64,000 nucleotides of DNA from the NCBI RefSeq assembly GCF_008000995.1, contig NZ_CP042828.1:3958882-4022881 (forward strand). Reading direction: 5' to 3'. This document shows positions 33,729-42,181 of the stretch, in pieces. Each line of letters opens with the position of its first letter. The first letter of the stretch is position 1. This DNA is from Ruania zhangjianzhongii (GTDB taxonomy: Bacteria > Actinomycetota > Actinomycetes > Actinomycetales > Beutenbergiaceae). Below the pieces are notes generated by a model. That model was not told the DNA's origin. It saw only the letters and a program-made list of their open reading frames with translations, and ran no database searches. A program made the position numbers and the translations under genes.

Positions 33729-34220
33729 GTGCGAGCAGATTCTTCCGGCGACGGCGATGCTTCAGCGGGCGGGGCGCCGTCACCTGGCAAGGGCCCAGGG
33801 GTAGGCGATCCACCGACCGAGTGGCCCACCGGAAGGCTGCTGTCGACCGCAGCCCGACGGGTGGAGCGGGCCTGGGACGGCTATCTGGCGCAGTGGTCGC
33901 TGAGCCATGCGTCCCTGCCGGTGCTGGCGGTGCTGGTCGGTGGCGAACGCTCCCAGCGGGAGATCGCCGCGCACCTCGGCGTCACCGAGCAGTCCACCAG
34001 CCGGATGGTCGCCGGGCTGGAGCGGACCGGATACGTCGAGCGCAGCCGGCACCTCCAGGACCGGCGCCGGCACACGGTGCGGATCACCGAGGCTGGGCGG
34101 CGCACGCTGCGCGAGTTGAACGTGCGGGACGCGATCGACTCACTCGTCGGACACGACCTCAGTGACGGCGAGCTGGCCGACCTGCGCCGGCTACTGATCC
34201 GGTTCCTCGCCGGCGGCTAA
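33729..34220 (+). CDS. MarR family transcriptional regulator
   Basis: About 163 residues with a winged helix-turn-helix: QREIAAHLGVTEQSTSRMVAG is the recognition helix region and HLQDRRRHTVRITEAGR the wing. The frame is open to 33690; GTG 33729 removes a low-complexity leader and follows an ATATG-containing promoter-like stretch. Divergent from the MMPL exporter gene, it is likely the ligand-responsive repressor of that exporter and of itself. Confidence 0.87.
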   Translation: MRADSSGDGDASAGGAPSPGKGPGVGDPPTEWPTGRLLSTAARRVERAWDGYLAQWSLSHASLPVLAVLVGGERSQREIAAHLGVTEQSTSRMVAGLERTGYVERSRHLQDRRRHTVRITEAGRRTLRELNVRDAIDSLVGHDLSDGELADLRRLLIRFLAGG

Positions 34221-34247
34221 CCGGGTTATCCACACGGAGGCGGGTGT

Positions 34248-34274
34248 GAGTCATGGAGGTGTCGTTCATGACTC
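34248..34274 (+). other. 8-bp inverted repeat with SD in the loop and ATG in the 3' arm
   Basis: GAGTCATG (34248-34255) and CATGACTC (34267-34274) are exact reverse complements separated by 11 nt. The loop contains GAGGTG, a Shine-Dalgarno sequence for the ATG at 34268. This could be a translational switch or an operator; alternatively it is incidental. Confidence 0.4.
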
Positions 34275-34495
34275 CCCCCTCCCCGGAGTGCCAACGCGCG
34301 CGCCAAGCCGTTCGTTACTTGCTGCAGGGACTCGGCAGCGCGGAGCACGAATCTGCGCAGGCGGTAACGAGTGAATGGATTCAGCCCGAGCGGGGTGGGT
34401 GGATCAGGCGGCGCGGCGGCGCTCGGCGGCCTCGACGGCGTTCCGGAACAACATCGCGATCGTGGTCGGACCGACCCCGCCGATCCGCGGGGTGA
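34268..34495 (+). CDS. Possible small protein, 75 residues
   Basis: The ATG has a good SD (GGAGGTG) and the first 45 codons (MTPPSPECQRARQAVRYLLQ and on) lie in otherwise empty DNA. The last 30 codons are antisense to the end of folD and are arginine-rich, as expected of a shadow frame. No family was recognised. Treat as a weak candidate. Confidence 0.22.
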   Translation: MTPPSPECQRARQAVRYLLQGLGSAEHESAQAVTSEWIQPERGGWIRRRGGARRPRRRSGTTSRSWSDRPRRSAG

Positions 34496-35303
34496 TCGCC
34501 CCGGCCACCTGCTCGCAGGCTTCGTCCACGTCCGGCAGCAGCTTGCGGCCCTCGTAGCGCACTCCCCCGCCGACCACCGTCACGCCCGGGGTGAGGTGCT
34601 CCGGCTGCAGGATCCCGGGTACCCCGGCGGCGGCGATCACCACCTCGGCGCGGCGGGTGTAGTCCGCCCAGTTCGGTACCCCGGTGTGCACCACGGTCAC
34701 GGCGGCGTTCGCCGTCGGCCGCTTCTGGGACAGCAGCAGCGCCAGCGGCCGGCCGAGCGTGGTGCCCCGGCCGAGGATGCACACCTCCCGTCCGGCGATC
34801 GGGATCTCGTAGTGCGCCAGCAGCGCCTCGATCCCGGCCGGGGTGCACGGCACCGGACCGGGCATGCCCAGGGCGAGCCGGCCCATGTTCACCGGGTGCA
34901 GCCCGTCCACGTCCTTGTCCGGGTCGAGGGCGAGCAGAGCGGCGTCGAAGTCGATCTGCGGCGGGGTGGGGTGCTGGATCAGCACCGCGTCCACATCTCG
35001 CGCCTCGTTCATCTCCGCCACGGCGGCGAGCACGTCGGCCTGGGTCGCATCCTGGCCGAGATGGAGGTGCGGGGAGGTCAGGCCGAGCTCGGCGGCCTTC
35101 TCCTGCTTCATCCGGATGTAGCCGGCGCTGGCGGAGTCGTCCCCCACCAGGATGGTGCCCAGGCCGGGGGTGTGCCCGGCAGTCGCCAGGGCCTCGATCC
35201 GCGGGCCCAGATCGGCCAGCACCGCTTCGGCCACCGGCTTGCCCGGCAGCATCCGCGCCGCGGTCCCGGCTGCGCTCTCCCGGGCGGGTTCGCCCGCGCT
35301 CAC
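34404..35303 (-). CDS. folD: Bifunctional methylene-THF dehydrogenase/methenyl-THF cyclohydrolase
   Basis: A 299-residue FolD interconverting 5,10-methylene-, methenyl- and 10-formyl-THF with NADP. The catalytic region is [16 protein letters not shown] with Tyr62 and Lys66; GLHPVNMG and PCTPAGI follow; the dinucleotide loop is [12 protein letters not shown], the actinobacterial variant. GTG 35303 overlaps the glyA stop (GTGA). Both genes lie behind the ZTP riboswitch, so formyl-THF production would rise when purine synthesis is short of C1 units. Confidence 0.95.
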   Translation of the reverse strand: MSAGEPARESAAGTAARMLPGKPVAEAVLADLGPRIEALATAGHTPGLGTILVGDDSASAGYIRMKQEKAAELGLTSPHLHLGQDATQADVLAAVAEMNEARDVDAVLIQHPTPPQIDFDAALLALDPDKDVDGLHPVNMGRLALGMPGPVPCTPAGIEALLAHYEIPIAGREVCILGRGTTLGRPLALLLSQKRPTANAAVTVVHTGVPNWADYTRRAEVVIAAAGVPGILQPEHLTPGVTVVGGGVRYEGRKLLPDVDEACEQVAGAITPRIGGVGPTTIAMLFRNAVEAAERRRAA

Positions 35304-36595
35304 TGCTGCAGGCCCGGGTAGAGCGGGAAGGCGTCGGTGAGTGCCTGCACCCGCGCTCGAGCGGCCTCCACATCTGCGCCAGCACCGGCGGCGAGCACCC
35401 CGGCGATGATGTCGGCCACCTCGGTGAACTCGGCCGCACCGAACCCGCGGGTGGCCAGGGCCGGGGTACCGATGCGCAGCCCGGAGGTGACCCGCGGCGG
35501 GCGCGGGTCGAACGGGACGGCGTTGCGGTTCACGGTAATCCCGGCGTCGTGCAGCAGGTCCTCGGCCTGCTGCCCGTCCAGGCTGGAGTTGCGCAGGTCC
35601 ACCAGGGTCAGGTGCACATCGGTGCCGCCGGTGAGCACGGCCACTCCCGCCTCACGGGCATCCGCGGCAGTGAGCCGCTCGGCGATGATCTGCGCGCCCT
35701 CCAGGGTCCGGCGCTGCCGGTCGGCGAACTCCTCGCCCCCGGCCACCTTCAGCGCCACCGCCTTGGCAGCGATCACGTGCATCAGCGGCCCACCCTGCTG
35801 GCCCGGGAAGACGGCGGAGTTCAGCTTGCGCCCGAACGCCTCCGCATCGCGGGAGAGCAGCAGACCAGAGCGGGGGCCGCCGAGGGTCTTGTGCACCGTG
35901 GTGGAGACCACGTCCGAGTGCGGCACCGGGTTCGGGTGCAGTCCCGCGGCCACCAGTCCGGCGAAGTGCGCCATATCGGTCCACAGGTAGGCACCGACCT
36001 CTTCGGCGATCTCGGCGAACGCGGCGAAGTCCAGCTGGCGGGGGTAGGCGGACCAGCCGGCGATGATCACCTTCGGCCGGTGCTCCAGCGCAGCGGCCCG
36101 CACCTCATCCATCTGGATGCGGTGCGTGGTCTCGTCCACACCGTAGGCGGCGACGTTGTACAGCTTGCCGGAGAAGTTGATCTTCATCCCGTGGGTGAGG
36201 TGCCCGCCGTGGGCCAGCTGCAGCCCCAGGATCGTGTCTCCGGGGGTGGCCAGGGCGTGCAGCACGGCGGCGTTGGCGGTGGCGCCGGAGTGCGGCTGCA
36301 CGTTGGCGTAGTCGGCACCGAACAGCGACTTGGCCCGGTCGATGGCCAGGTTCTCGGCGATGTCCACCTGCTCGCAGCCACCGTAGTAGCGCTTACCCGG
36401 GTAGCCCTCGGCGTACTTGTTCGTGAGCACGGAGCCGGCTGCCTGCAGCACGGCACGGGGCACGAAGTTCTCGCTGGCGATCATCTCCAGGGTGTCCCGC
36501 TGGCGGGTCAGCTCACCCTCTAGAACGGCAGCGATCTCGGGATCGAGTTCGCTCAACGCCTGGTCCTGAACGACGGCGGTGGTTGGCTGGGTCAT
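35300..36595 (-). CDS. glyA: Serine hydroxymethyltransferase
   Basis: A 431-residue PLP enzyme converting serine and THF to glycine and methylene-THF. The PLP lysine lies in [35 protein letters not shown] and [12 protein letters not shown] are conserved. ATG 36595 follows GGAGGATCC, a strong SD. The frame is open further upstream through the riboswitch, which is not coding. It leads a glyA-folD operon. Confidence 0.96.
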   Translation of the reverse strand: MTQPTTAVVQDQALSELDPEIAAVLEGELTRQRDTLEMIASENFVPRAVLQAAGSVLTNKYAEGYPGKRYYGGCEQVDIAENLAIDRAKSLFGADYANVQPHSGATANAAVLHALATPGDTILGLQLAHGGHLTHGMKINFSGKLYNVAAYGVDETTHRIQMDEVRAAALEHRPKVIIAGWSAYPRQLDFAAFAEIAEEVGAYLWTDMAHFAGLVAAGLHPNPVPHSDVVSTTVHKTLGGPRSGLLLSRDAEAFGRKLNSAVFPGQQGGPLMHVIAAKAVALKVAGGEEFADRQRRTLEGAQIIAERLTAADAREAGVAVLTGGTDVHLTLVDLRNSSLDGQQAEDLLHDAGITVNRNAVPFDPRPPRVTSGLRIGTPALATRGFGAAEFTEVADIIAGVLAAGAGADVEAARARVQALTDAFPLYPGLQQ

Positions 36596-36629
36596 GGATC
36601 CTCCACTAGGCGATGCATCATCGGGTGAT

Positions 36630-36722
36630 CCTCGTGGCCCAGGCGGGCGACCTCGAAGCAAGAATGTTGCATCGCTCCCCGGTGGTGATCCACCTGCGCC
36701 AGTCGCGATGGGATCAGCCTAG
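36630..36722 (-). promoter_or_regulatory. ZTP (pfl) riboswitch of glyA-folD, with -10 box
   Basis: On the minus strand, CATCGC (36710-36705) pairs with GCGATG (36675-36670) as P1, enclosing CGCGACTGGCG and ACCACCGGGGAGCG, the conserved ZTP aptamer core. After a linker, GCCC-GCCT-GGGC (36648-36637) forms the P3 hairpin with the conserved CCGCCTGGGC. TAGGCT (36721-36716) is a candidate -10. Downstream TGCATCGC (36617-36610) can pair with GCGATGCA of P1, giving a mutually exclusive fold near the SD. ZTP riboswitches are known upstream of glyA, folD and purH in Actinobacteria. Confidence 0.87.
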
Positions 36723-36735
36723 CAAGACTCACCTA

Positions 36736-37068
36736 CACCCTGGCCAGGGTGAGTGCACCAGGGGGTGCGTCAGCGTGTGGTGTGGCAGGTCCCGTGGGTG
36801 CCGGGGCTGGAAGAAGCAACTCGTGGACCCGGCACCCGCCGGACGGGCCGTTACGGTGTGGGTTTGACCTGCCCCGTACGTCACAACAACACCACAGTCG
36901 AGGACCGTCGCGATCACAGTGGCATCAGGACTCGCGGGCGCCCATCGGCTCTCCGGAACGACCCCAGCGGGTGTCTTCGCATCGGATGGTGCAGTGCACC
37001 ACCACGAGGGGCGCGAACCTGCGCACACGCTCAGTCACCACATCGATGACCCATACCCGTGCACCAGA
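36736..37068. other. 333-bp non-coding region with hairpins between GNAT gene and glyA
   Basis: No convincing gene is visible. It contains CACCCTGGCCAGGGTG (36736-36751, perfect 16-bp palindrome), GGGTGCCGGG/CCCGGCACCC (36796-36805 and 36828-36837, a 10-bp perfect stem with a 22-nt loop) and GGTGCA-G-TGCACC (36988-37000). The first palindrome sits just upstream of the glyA -10 and could be an operator; the second could terminate GNAT transcription. A small RNA is possible but unsupported. Confidence 0.5.
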
Positions 37069-37599
37069 TCAGGCGGTGGCGCCGTCGTCGGCCTGATCCT
37101 CCTCCGGCGAGGTCTCGCCGCCGGCCATGCCGCCGAGGATCTTGCGCAGGTAGGCGTAGGTGAGGTCACCGGCGTTCTGGTCGTACTGGTGCTCGAACCC
37201 GTGCTTGGCGTACAGGGACAGGTTCTGCTTGGAGTCCTGCCCGGTGAACACCCAGACCTCCTCGGTCTGCTCCGGCAGGTACTGCAGCACCGCCATGATC
37301 AACTTGGTGCCGATGCCCTGACCCTGCAGATCCGGGACCACCGCCAGGCGACCGAGCAGGGCGCGGTTGGCCTCGAGACCGACGCGGATCGAACCGACCA
37401 GACGGGGGCCGATCGAGGCGCCGATGGTCACCACGTCGCTGCGGCCCAGGTCCTCGACCAGCTCGGGCAGGGTCTGGGTCAGCGACGGGATGTTCGGGTC
37501 CCCGTACAACTGCGCCTCGGTCACGAACGCGGCCCGGCGCACGGTCAGCAGCTCGCCGGCGTGCTCGGCATCGACGACGTCGATCCTCAGCTCATCCAT
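37069..37599 (-). CDS. GNAT family N-acetyltransferase
   Basis: A 176-residue GNAT-fold protein. The acetyl-CoA loop is VVPDLQGQGIGTKLIMAVLQ and the C-terminal LYAKHGFEH strand is typical. An acidic, disordered tail (GGETSPEEDQADDGATA) follows. Start ATG 37599. It stands alone, transcribed toward glyA but separated by over 300 bp. The substrate is unknown. Confidence 0.87.
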   Translation of the reverse strand: MDELRIDVVDAEHAGELLTVRRAAFVTEAQLYGDPNIPSLTQTLPELVEDLGRSDVVTIGASIGPRLVGSIRVGLEANRALLGRLAVVPDLQGQGIGTKLIMAVLQYLPEQTEEVWVFTGQDSKQNLSLYAKHGFEHQYDQNAGDLTYAYLRKILGGMAGGETSPEEDQADDGATA

Positions 37600-37688
37600 G
37601 GCTCCATCTTCCCATCCTCAGACAGCACCGCGCGCACGAAACGCGCCGGAGGGCGACGACGGCGGAGGGAGGAACTACCCTCACCGGT

Positions 37689-38552
37689 GTGACGAACGAA
37701 CTCGCCGACGCCCCGCACTGGGTGCTGACCCTCTCCTGTCCCGACCGCCCCGGGATCGTGCATGCCGTGGCCGGAGCCCTTGCCGCGACCGGCGGTAACA
37801 TCACCGAGTCGCAGCAGTTCGGGGACCCGGAGACGGGCCTGTTCTTCATGCGGGTCCAGGTGCAGGCCCGCGCCAGCGAGGACACACTGCGCCAGGCGCT
37901 GGAGCCCGTCGCGCGGGAGTTCGCGATGACCTGGCACGTGGATGCCGCCGGCCGGCCAATGCGCACCCTGGTGCTGGCCTCCACCACGGAGCACTGCCTC
38001 GGCGACCTGCTGTTCCGGCAGCGCTCCCAGCGGCTGCCGGTGGACATCGTGGCGGTGGTCAGCAACCACACCGTGCTGGAGCCGATCGCACAGTTCCACG
38101 GGGTGGACTTCCACCACGTACCGGTCACCAAGGACACCAAACGAGAGGCGGAGGCCCGGCTGCTGCAGCTGGTGGACGAGCTGGACGTGGAGCTGGTGGT
38201 GCTCGCCCGGTACATGCAGATCCTCTCCGACGAGGTCTGCGAGGCGCTCGCCGGGCGGGTGATCAACATCCACCACTCGTTCCTGCCCAGCTTCAAGGGG
38301 GCACGCCCGTACGCGCAGGCGCACCACCGCGGGGTGAAGCTGATCGGAGCGACCGCGCACTACGCCACCGCATCGCTGGACGAGGGTCCGATCATCGAGC
38401 AGGACGTGGAGCGGGTCGATCACGCCGACGATGTCACCGAGCTGGTGGCGATGGGTCAGGACGTGGAGCGGCGGGTGCTGGCGCGCGCAGTGCGCTGGCA
38501 CGCCGAGCACCGGGTGCTGCTGGACGGGCACCGCACGGTGATCTTCCGCTGA
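37689..38552 (+). CDS. purU: Formyltetrahydrofolate deformylase
   Basis: A 287-residue enzyme releasing formate and THF from 10-formyl-THF. Residues 1-85 are an ACT domain (LSCPDRPGIVHAVAGALAAT) that senses glycine/methionine in studied homologues; the rest is the formyltransferase fold with NIHHSFLPSFKGARPY, carrying the catalytic Asn-His, and a downstream Asp in EQDVERVDH. GTG 37689 start. It lies near glyA-folD but on the opposite strand with its own promoter; no ZTP aptamer is seen upstream. Confidence 0.95.
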   Translation: MTNELADAPHWVLTLSCPDRPGIVHAVAGALAATGGNITESQQFGDPETGLFFMRVQVQARASEDTLRQALEPVAREFAMTWHVDAAGRPMRTLVLASTTEHCLGDLLFRQRSQRLPVDIVAVVSNHTVLEPIAQFHGVDFHHVPVTKDTKREAEARLLQLVDELDVELVVLARYMQILSDEVCEALAGRVINIHHSFLPSFKGARPYAQAHHRGVKLIGATAHYATASLDEGPIIEQDVERVDHADDVTELVAMGQDVERRVLARAVRWHAEHRVLLDGHRTVIFR

Positions 38553-38601
38553 TGGCGCCTTGGCCGGCGCTGCGGTCACCAGTGGCCGGCGTCGAGTCTG
38601 G

Positions 38602-39588
38602 TCACTGCCCCAATGCGGTGAGCAACATCGGCAGGGAGGCGTGCAGCTCCCGTTCCCAGTAGTCCCAGCCGTGCGTGCCCGGCCCGTAGAAGCTCGTCTC
38701 CAGCTGGGTCGCTCCGAGTTCTTGCATCTGCTGCGCAAGAGCAAGGTTCTGGTGGTAGAAGTCGGCCTCCAGGGCGCTGTACGCATCGGGTGGGTCGAAG
38801 GGGCCGGCATGCCCGTTGCCACTGGACAGGTAGACCGGGATCCGCTTGAGACGCTGGGCCAGGTAGTACGGGTCGTGCGCCTCCCAGATCTCACGCTGAG
38901 CGACCGGATCACCCCACACGTTGGTCGGGTCGTTGCCGTCGTGGGCGAAGAAGCCCATCAACCGGTCGATCGATTCCTGGGTGTCCAGCGGGTGCACTGA
39001 TCCGGAGTACGACGCTGCCGCAGCGAACATCCCGGGGTGGCGAGCCGCATACAGCAACGCACCCTGACCGCCCATCGACAGTCCGGCCACCGCGCGATGG
39101 GCGGAGGCGCCGTAGTCATGTTCCAGCAGGTGACGCAGCTCGTCGGTGTGGAACGTCTCCCAGTCGTCGCCAGTGCCCTCACCCTGGTTCCACCAGTCGG
39201 AGTACCACCCGTTCCAGCCGGCCTCCGGCATCACCACCAGCACGTCGCGCAGCTCGGGGACCTCGGCCACGTCGGTCAACTCGGTCCACGAGGAGTAGTC
39301 ACCGCAGCACCCGTGCAGCAACCAGAGGGTCGGCCAGTGCTGGCTCCGGTCCCCCGGGTCCCAGCCGTCCGGAGTGAGCAGGCGGACGTTCACCTCCTGC
39401 CCACCGAGGGCCTGGGAACGGACCGTCAGGTCGACCTGACGGTCGGCGACCTGGGTGGTGGCGACCACCTCGGCACCCAGAGGATGCGCCTGAGCAGGCG
39501 GACGCCCCGGGGCAACGGCGACCAGCCCGATGACGAGCAGGCCCACAGCCAGCAGCGAGATGGGTAGTGATCGAGCGCGACGCAGCAT
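38602..39588 (-). CDS. Secreted esterase of the antigen 85/esterase D type
   Basis: A 328-residue alpha/beta hydrolase with a cleavable signal peptide (about 1-35, ending AQA-HP). The nucleophile elbow is GLSMGGQGAL, LLHGCCGDYSSW forms the oxyanion region and GPGTHGWDYW carries the catalytic His. Mycobacterial antigen 85 proteins are mycolyltransferases; this organism type usually lacks mycolates, so an ordinary esterase or acyltransferase is more likely. It converges on purU. Confidence 0.85.
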   Translation of the reverse strand: MLRRARSLPISLLAVGLLVIGLVAVAPGRPPAQAHPLGAEVVATTQVADRQVDLTVRSQALGGQEVNVRLLTPDGWDPGDRSQHWPTLWLLHGCCGDYSSWTELTDVAEVPELRDVLVVMPEAGWNGWYSDWWNQGEGTGDDWETFHTDELRHLLEHDYGASAHRAVAGLSMGGQGALLYAARHPGMFAAAASYSGSVHPLDTQESIDRLMGFFAHDGNDPTNVWGDPVAQREIWEAHDPYYLAQRLKRIPVYLSSGNGHAGPFDPPDAYSALEADFYHQNLALAQQMQELGATQLETSFYGPGTHGWDYWERELHASLPMLLTALGQ

Positions 39589-39627
39589 TGAGTCTGACCT
39601 CCGTGCAGGAGGCTAGCGCTATCCCGC

Positions 39628-39679
39628 CCTCAGCGACAACCGCCTCCAGCTAGCCCGTTCGGCAGCTAGCCCGCTGAGG
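39628..39679. repeat. Inverted repeat enclosing a 10-bp direct repeat
   Basis: CCTCAGCG (39628-39635) is the reverse complement of CGCTGAGG (39672-39679). Inside, AGCTAGCCCG occurs at 39648-39657 and 39664-39673. The structure sits downstream of the 222-residue membrane-protein gene and upstream of the esterase gene, both on the minus strand; a terminator or regulatory hairpin is possible. Confidence 0.4.
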
Positions 39680-39742
39680 CGATACCCCGGAGCACGACTC
39701 GGCGCGCTACGTATCGCGTGATTGGATTCACGCCGGCATGGG

Positions 39743-40411
39743 TCAGCGGTAGAGGTCGCCCAGGGAGCGCTGGCCGTCGTCGTCCCGCTCGTTGCCGGAC
39801 TGCGGCTGGCCGGCTGCCGGAGGCTGACCGGTTGCCTGCTGGGGACCCGGAGCGTGCTGCTGGCCAGGGCCCTGCTGCCACGGACCTGCGGGCTGCTGCT
39901 GCTGCGGGCCGGGACCGTAGGCGCCGGCCATACCACCGACCGCTGCTTCCCCCTGGGCCTTCTTCGCCTTCGACAGCGAGACCGCTCCGCGGATACCCAC
40001 GATCAGGCCGATCAGACCGAGGTACCAGGGGAACCAGTAGCTCCCGCCGGTCGGCGAGGAGGCGGCGATGGCAAAGGTCACCACGGTCACCAGGATCGTG
40101 GCAGCCAGCATGCCGAAGCCGACCAGCATCGACCGCTTGTGCCCCTTGATCTGACTCTCGACCAGGGCCGCATTCGCCGATCCGGGGGCGTGGGAGGGGC
40201 CTCCGCCGTTCCCACCGGCGTCGCCGTAGCCGCCGGGTGCTGCCGGACCGTACCCGCCGGATGCCGGAGCAGCAGTCGAAGCAGCGTCGTCGACCCAGAA
40301 GTTCCAGCCGGCGGGTGCCGGCGGCCAGGACGGGTCCGGCTGCCAGCCGGTCGGAGGGACAAAACCTTCGGGCACCTGCCAGCCCGGAGGGGCGTTGAAT
40401 CGTTGGGACAT
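39743..40411 (-). CDS. Two-span membrane protein with Gly/Pro/Gln-rich tails
   Basis: A 222-residue protein. The N-terminus has tryptophan-proline repeats (PPGWQVPEGFVPPTGWQPDP, then SWPPAPAGWNFW) resembling DUF2510-type signals, followed by a Gly-rich stretch, two membrane spans at about 107-125 and 140-157, and a Gln/Pro/Gly-rich C-terminal tail ending GDLYR. The low-complexity tails suggest a surface or scaffold role. No enzymatic domain is seen; the function is unknown. Confidence 0.75.
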   Translation of the reverse strand: MSQRFNAPPGWQVPEGFVPPTGWQPDPSWPPAPAGWNFWVDDAASTAAPASGGYGPAAPGGYGDAGGNGGGPSHAPGSANAALVESQIKGHKRSMLVGFGMLAATILVTVVTFAIAASSPTGGSYWFPWYLGLIGLIVGIRGAVSLSKAKKAQGEAAVGGMAGAYGPGPQQQQPAGPWQQGPGQQHAPGPQQATGQPPAAGQPQSGNERDDDGQRSLGDLYR

Positions 40412-40523
40412 GAGGCCAACTTTACCTCAGTACGCGCTCGCAAAAACCGCGCGTCCATGGGCAGAACTGCCTATCGCGGCCCGCCCTGATCAGGTCGACA
40501 TCATCGCCCTCGAGCGCCGAGGC

Positions 40524-41426
40524 TTAGCTGAGAAATTCCGCCACCCGATCGATCACACCGGCGTCCCGCAGGATCCGCTGGTGACCGAGACCGTCGGTGG
40601 TCATCAGCTCGGCTGACCGCCATGCCTCGGCGACTCGGGCGCCGTCGGCATAGGGCACCTCCTTGTCGGCGCGGTCGTGCACCACGAGGGTGCGGGGCTG
40701 GCTGTGCATCCTGGCGAGATCGAAGTCGGCGAGCGGCCGCCCCGCGAGGTTCGCCAACCGGGCGTCGAACCGGGTCTTGGTGCGATCGGTGTAGCCAAGG
40801 CGGTGCGCCATGACATCGGTCATCGTCAGCACGGCGGCATTCGGGGCCACCAGGACGAGCCTGCCCGCGGGCATCCCGTCCGCGGCAGCCAGCGCGGCCG
40901 CGGTACACCCGAGGGAGTGCGCGAGGACGCCGCTCGCCTGGCCGTACCGGGCGGTGGCGGCGTGCAGGGCGTCGGCAAACTCGATCACCGTGCTGCGCCG
41001 GGGACCGAGCTCGCCGGGCGGTGACTCGCCGTGGCTCGGCGCGTCCAGGGCCACCACCCGCCGGCCCGCGGCCACCAGCGGTGCGACGAATGCGCCCAGC
41101 TGCCCACGCCATCCGCCCCAGCCGTGCAGCAGGTACACCGGCTCCCCCTCACCCCACACCTCGGTGACCACCGAGCGTCCGCCGGGAAGCTGCAGGCGGC
41201 ACGTCTCGCCGAGGGAGGTGCGCTCATCGCGGCGGCGGCCGCCGGACGCGGGCATCGTGCACCACAGCCGCACGGCCCAGCGGGCGGCGACCTCCGGTGC
41301 CACACGATCCAGGGTGGCGAACGCGGCCCGGATCCCGGCCAGGCGGGCCCGGTCGCGCAGCCGAGGCGCCGTGGCACCCGATCGCCCTCGGCTTACCGCT
41401 GCCGTCGCGCGAGACTCGGAACTCAT
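40524..41426 (-). CDS. Alpha/beta hydrolase
   Basis: A 300-residue cytosolic alpha/beta-fold hydrolase: oxyanion HGWGGWRGQL, nucleophile elbow AHSLGCTAAA, acid VVHDRADKEVPY and catalytic His in LGHQRIL near the end. ATG 41426 overlaps the TetR stop (ATGA), so it is the direct target of that operon's autoregulation. Substrate unknown; an esterase or detoxification role fits the TetR partner. Confidence 0.85.
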   Translation of the reverse strand: MSSESRATAAVSRGRSGATAPRLRDRARLAGIRAAFATLDRVAPEVAARWAVRLWCTMPASGGRRRDERTSLGETCRLQLPGGRSVVTEVWGEGEPVYLLHGWGGWRGQLGAFVAPLVAAGRRVVALDAPSHGESPPGELGPRRSTVIEFADALHAATARYGQASGVLAHSLGCTAAALAAADGMPAGRLVLVAPNAAVLTMTDVMAHRLGYTDRTKTRFDARLANLAGRPLADFDLARMHSQPRTLVVHDRADKEVPYADGARVAEAWRSAELMTTDGLGHQRILRDAGVIDRVAEFLS

Positions 41427-42034
41427 CGGTGCTCCTCCGGTCGATTCTGGTCCAGCAGACGCTCGAACGCGGTCCGCGCCCGGGCCTCCGCCCGAGGGTC
41501 GTCCAGCAGCCGGTGCCAGTGGTAGAAGGCGAGCATCACGCCGTCCAGGTCGGCGGCGAACTGGTCGGGGTCGGTATCGGCACCCAGGTGCCCTTCCTCG
41601 ATGCAGGTCCGCACCACGCGGGCGAGGGAGTCATACAGTCGGCGGTGGTCGCGGGCGAGCTGGTCGCGCACCGGACCGGGCTGTTCGTCGAGCTCGGCGC
41701 TGGCCTTGACGAACAGGCAGCCGCCCGGTGCGCGGGTGCGTCCGCTGTGCACCCAGTTCTCGAAGAGGGCCCGCAACCGCGGCTCCCCGCGCGGCTCGCC
41801 GAGTGCAGGTAGCACCACCTGCTCGGCGAACTCCCGTGCCGCCTCGGCGAGCACGGCGAGCTGCAGCTCTTCCTTGGACCCGACGTGGGCATAGAGCCCG
41901 CTCTTGCTCATCCCGGTAGCGGTCGCGAGCCTGCCGATGGTCAGGCCACCAAGACCCACGCGATAGGCGGCCAGCACGCCCTCGTGCAGGATCGCCTGTC
42001 GAGTCATCGCCCCCTTGCGCTCTTCTCGCACCAT
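41423..42034 (-). CDS. TetR/AcrR family transcriptional regulator
   Basis: A 203-residue repressor. The helix-turn-helix is LTIGRLATATGMSKSGLYAH at about 30-49 and the C-terminal ligand domain matches the TetR_C group with EEGHLGADTDPDQFAADLDG. ATG 42034 lies 6 nt after a TATTCT -10 box that overlaps a perfect palindrome, implying leaderless, autoregulated expression. It is cotranscribed with the hydrolase. Confidence 0.9.
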   Translation of the reverse strand: MVREERKGAMTRQAILHEGVLAAYRVGLGGLTIGRLATATGMSKSGLYAHVGSKEELQLAVLAEAAREFAEQVVLPALGEPRGEPRLRALFENWVHSGRTRAPGGCLFVKASAELDEQPGPVRDQLARDHRRLYDSLARVVRTCIEEGHLGADTDPDQFAADLDGVMLAFYHWHRLLDDPRAEARARTAFERLLDQNRPEEHR

Positions 42035-42040
42035 CGCCCG

Positions 42041-42064
42041 AGAATAGCACGATCGTTCGTGCTA
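42041..42064 (-). promoter_or_regulatory. TetR operator overlapping the -10 box
   Basis: TAGCACGA-TCGT-TCGTGCTA (42045-42064) is a perfect 8+8 palindrome with a 4-nt centre. The minus-strand -10 TATTCT (42046-42041) begins within its edge, so repressor binding would block RNA polymerase. Such CACGAACGATCGTG-like sites are typical for TetR proteins. Confidence 0.7.
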
Positions 42065-42181
42065 CGAGCGGAAAGTTGGATACCTCTCCCGCCGCATGTC
42101 TGGTTGCCACCGTCACCATTGCGCAGTTGACTGGGCGTGATGGGGCACTGGTGCCTCACCTGATCAGATGGGGAGTGGGAG

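Noticed and set aside
36796-36837. tRNA-like stem upstream of glyA
   Set aside because: A 10-bp stem with a 22-nt loop but no cloverleaf, no T-loop GTTCRA and no anticodon arm.
37600-37688. A third ZTP aptamer before purU
   Set aside because: None of the conserved GACTGGCG, CCACCGGG or CCGCCTGGG elements is present.
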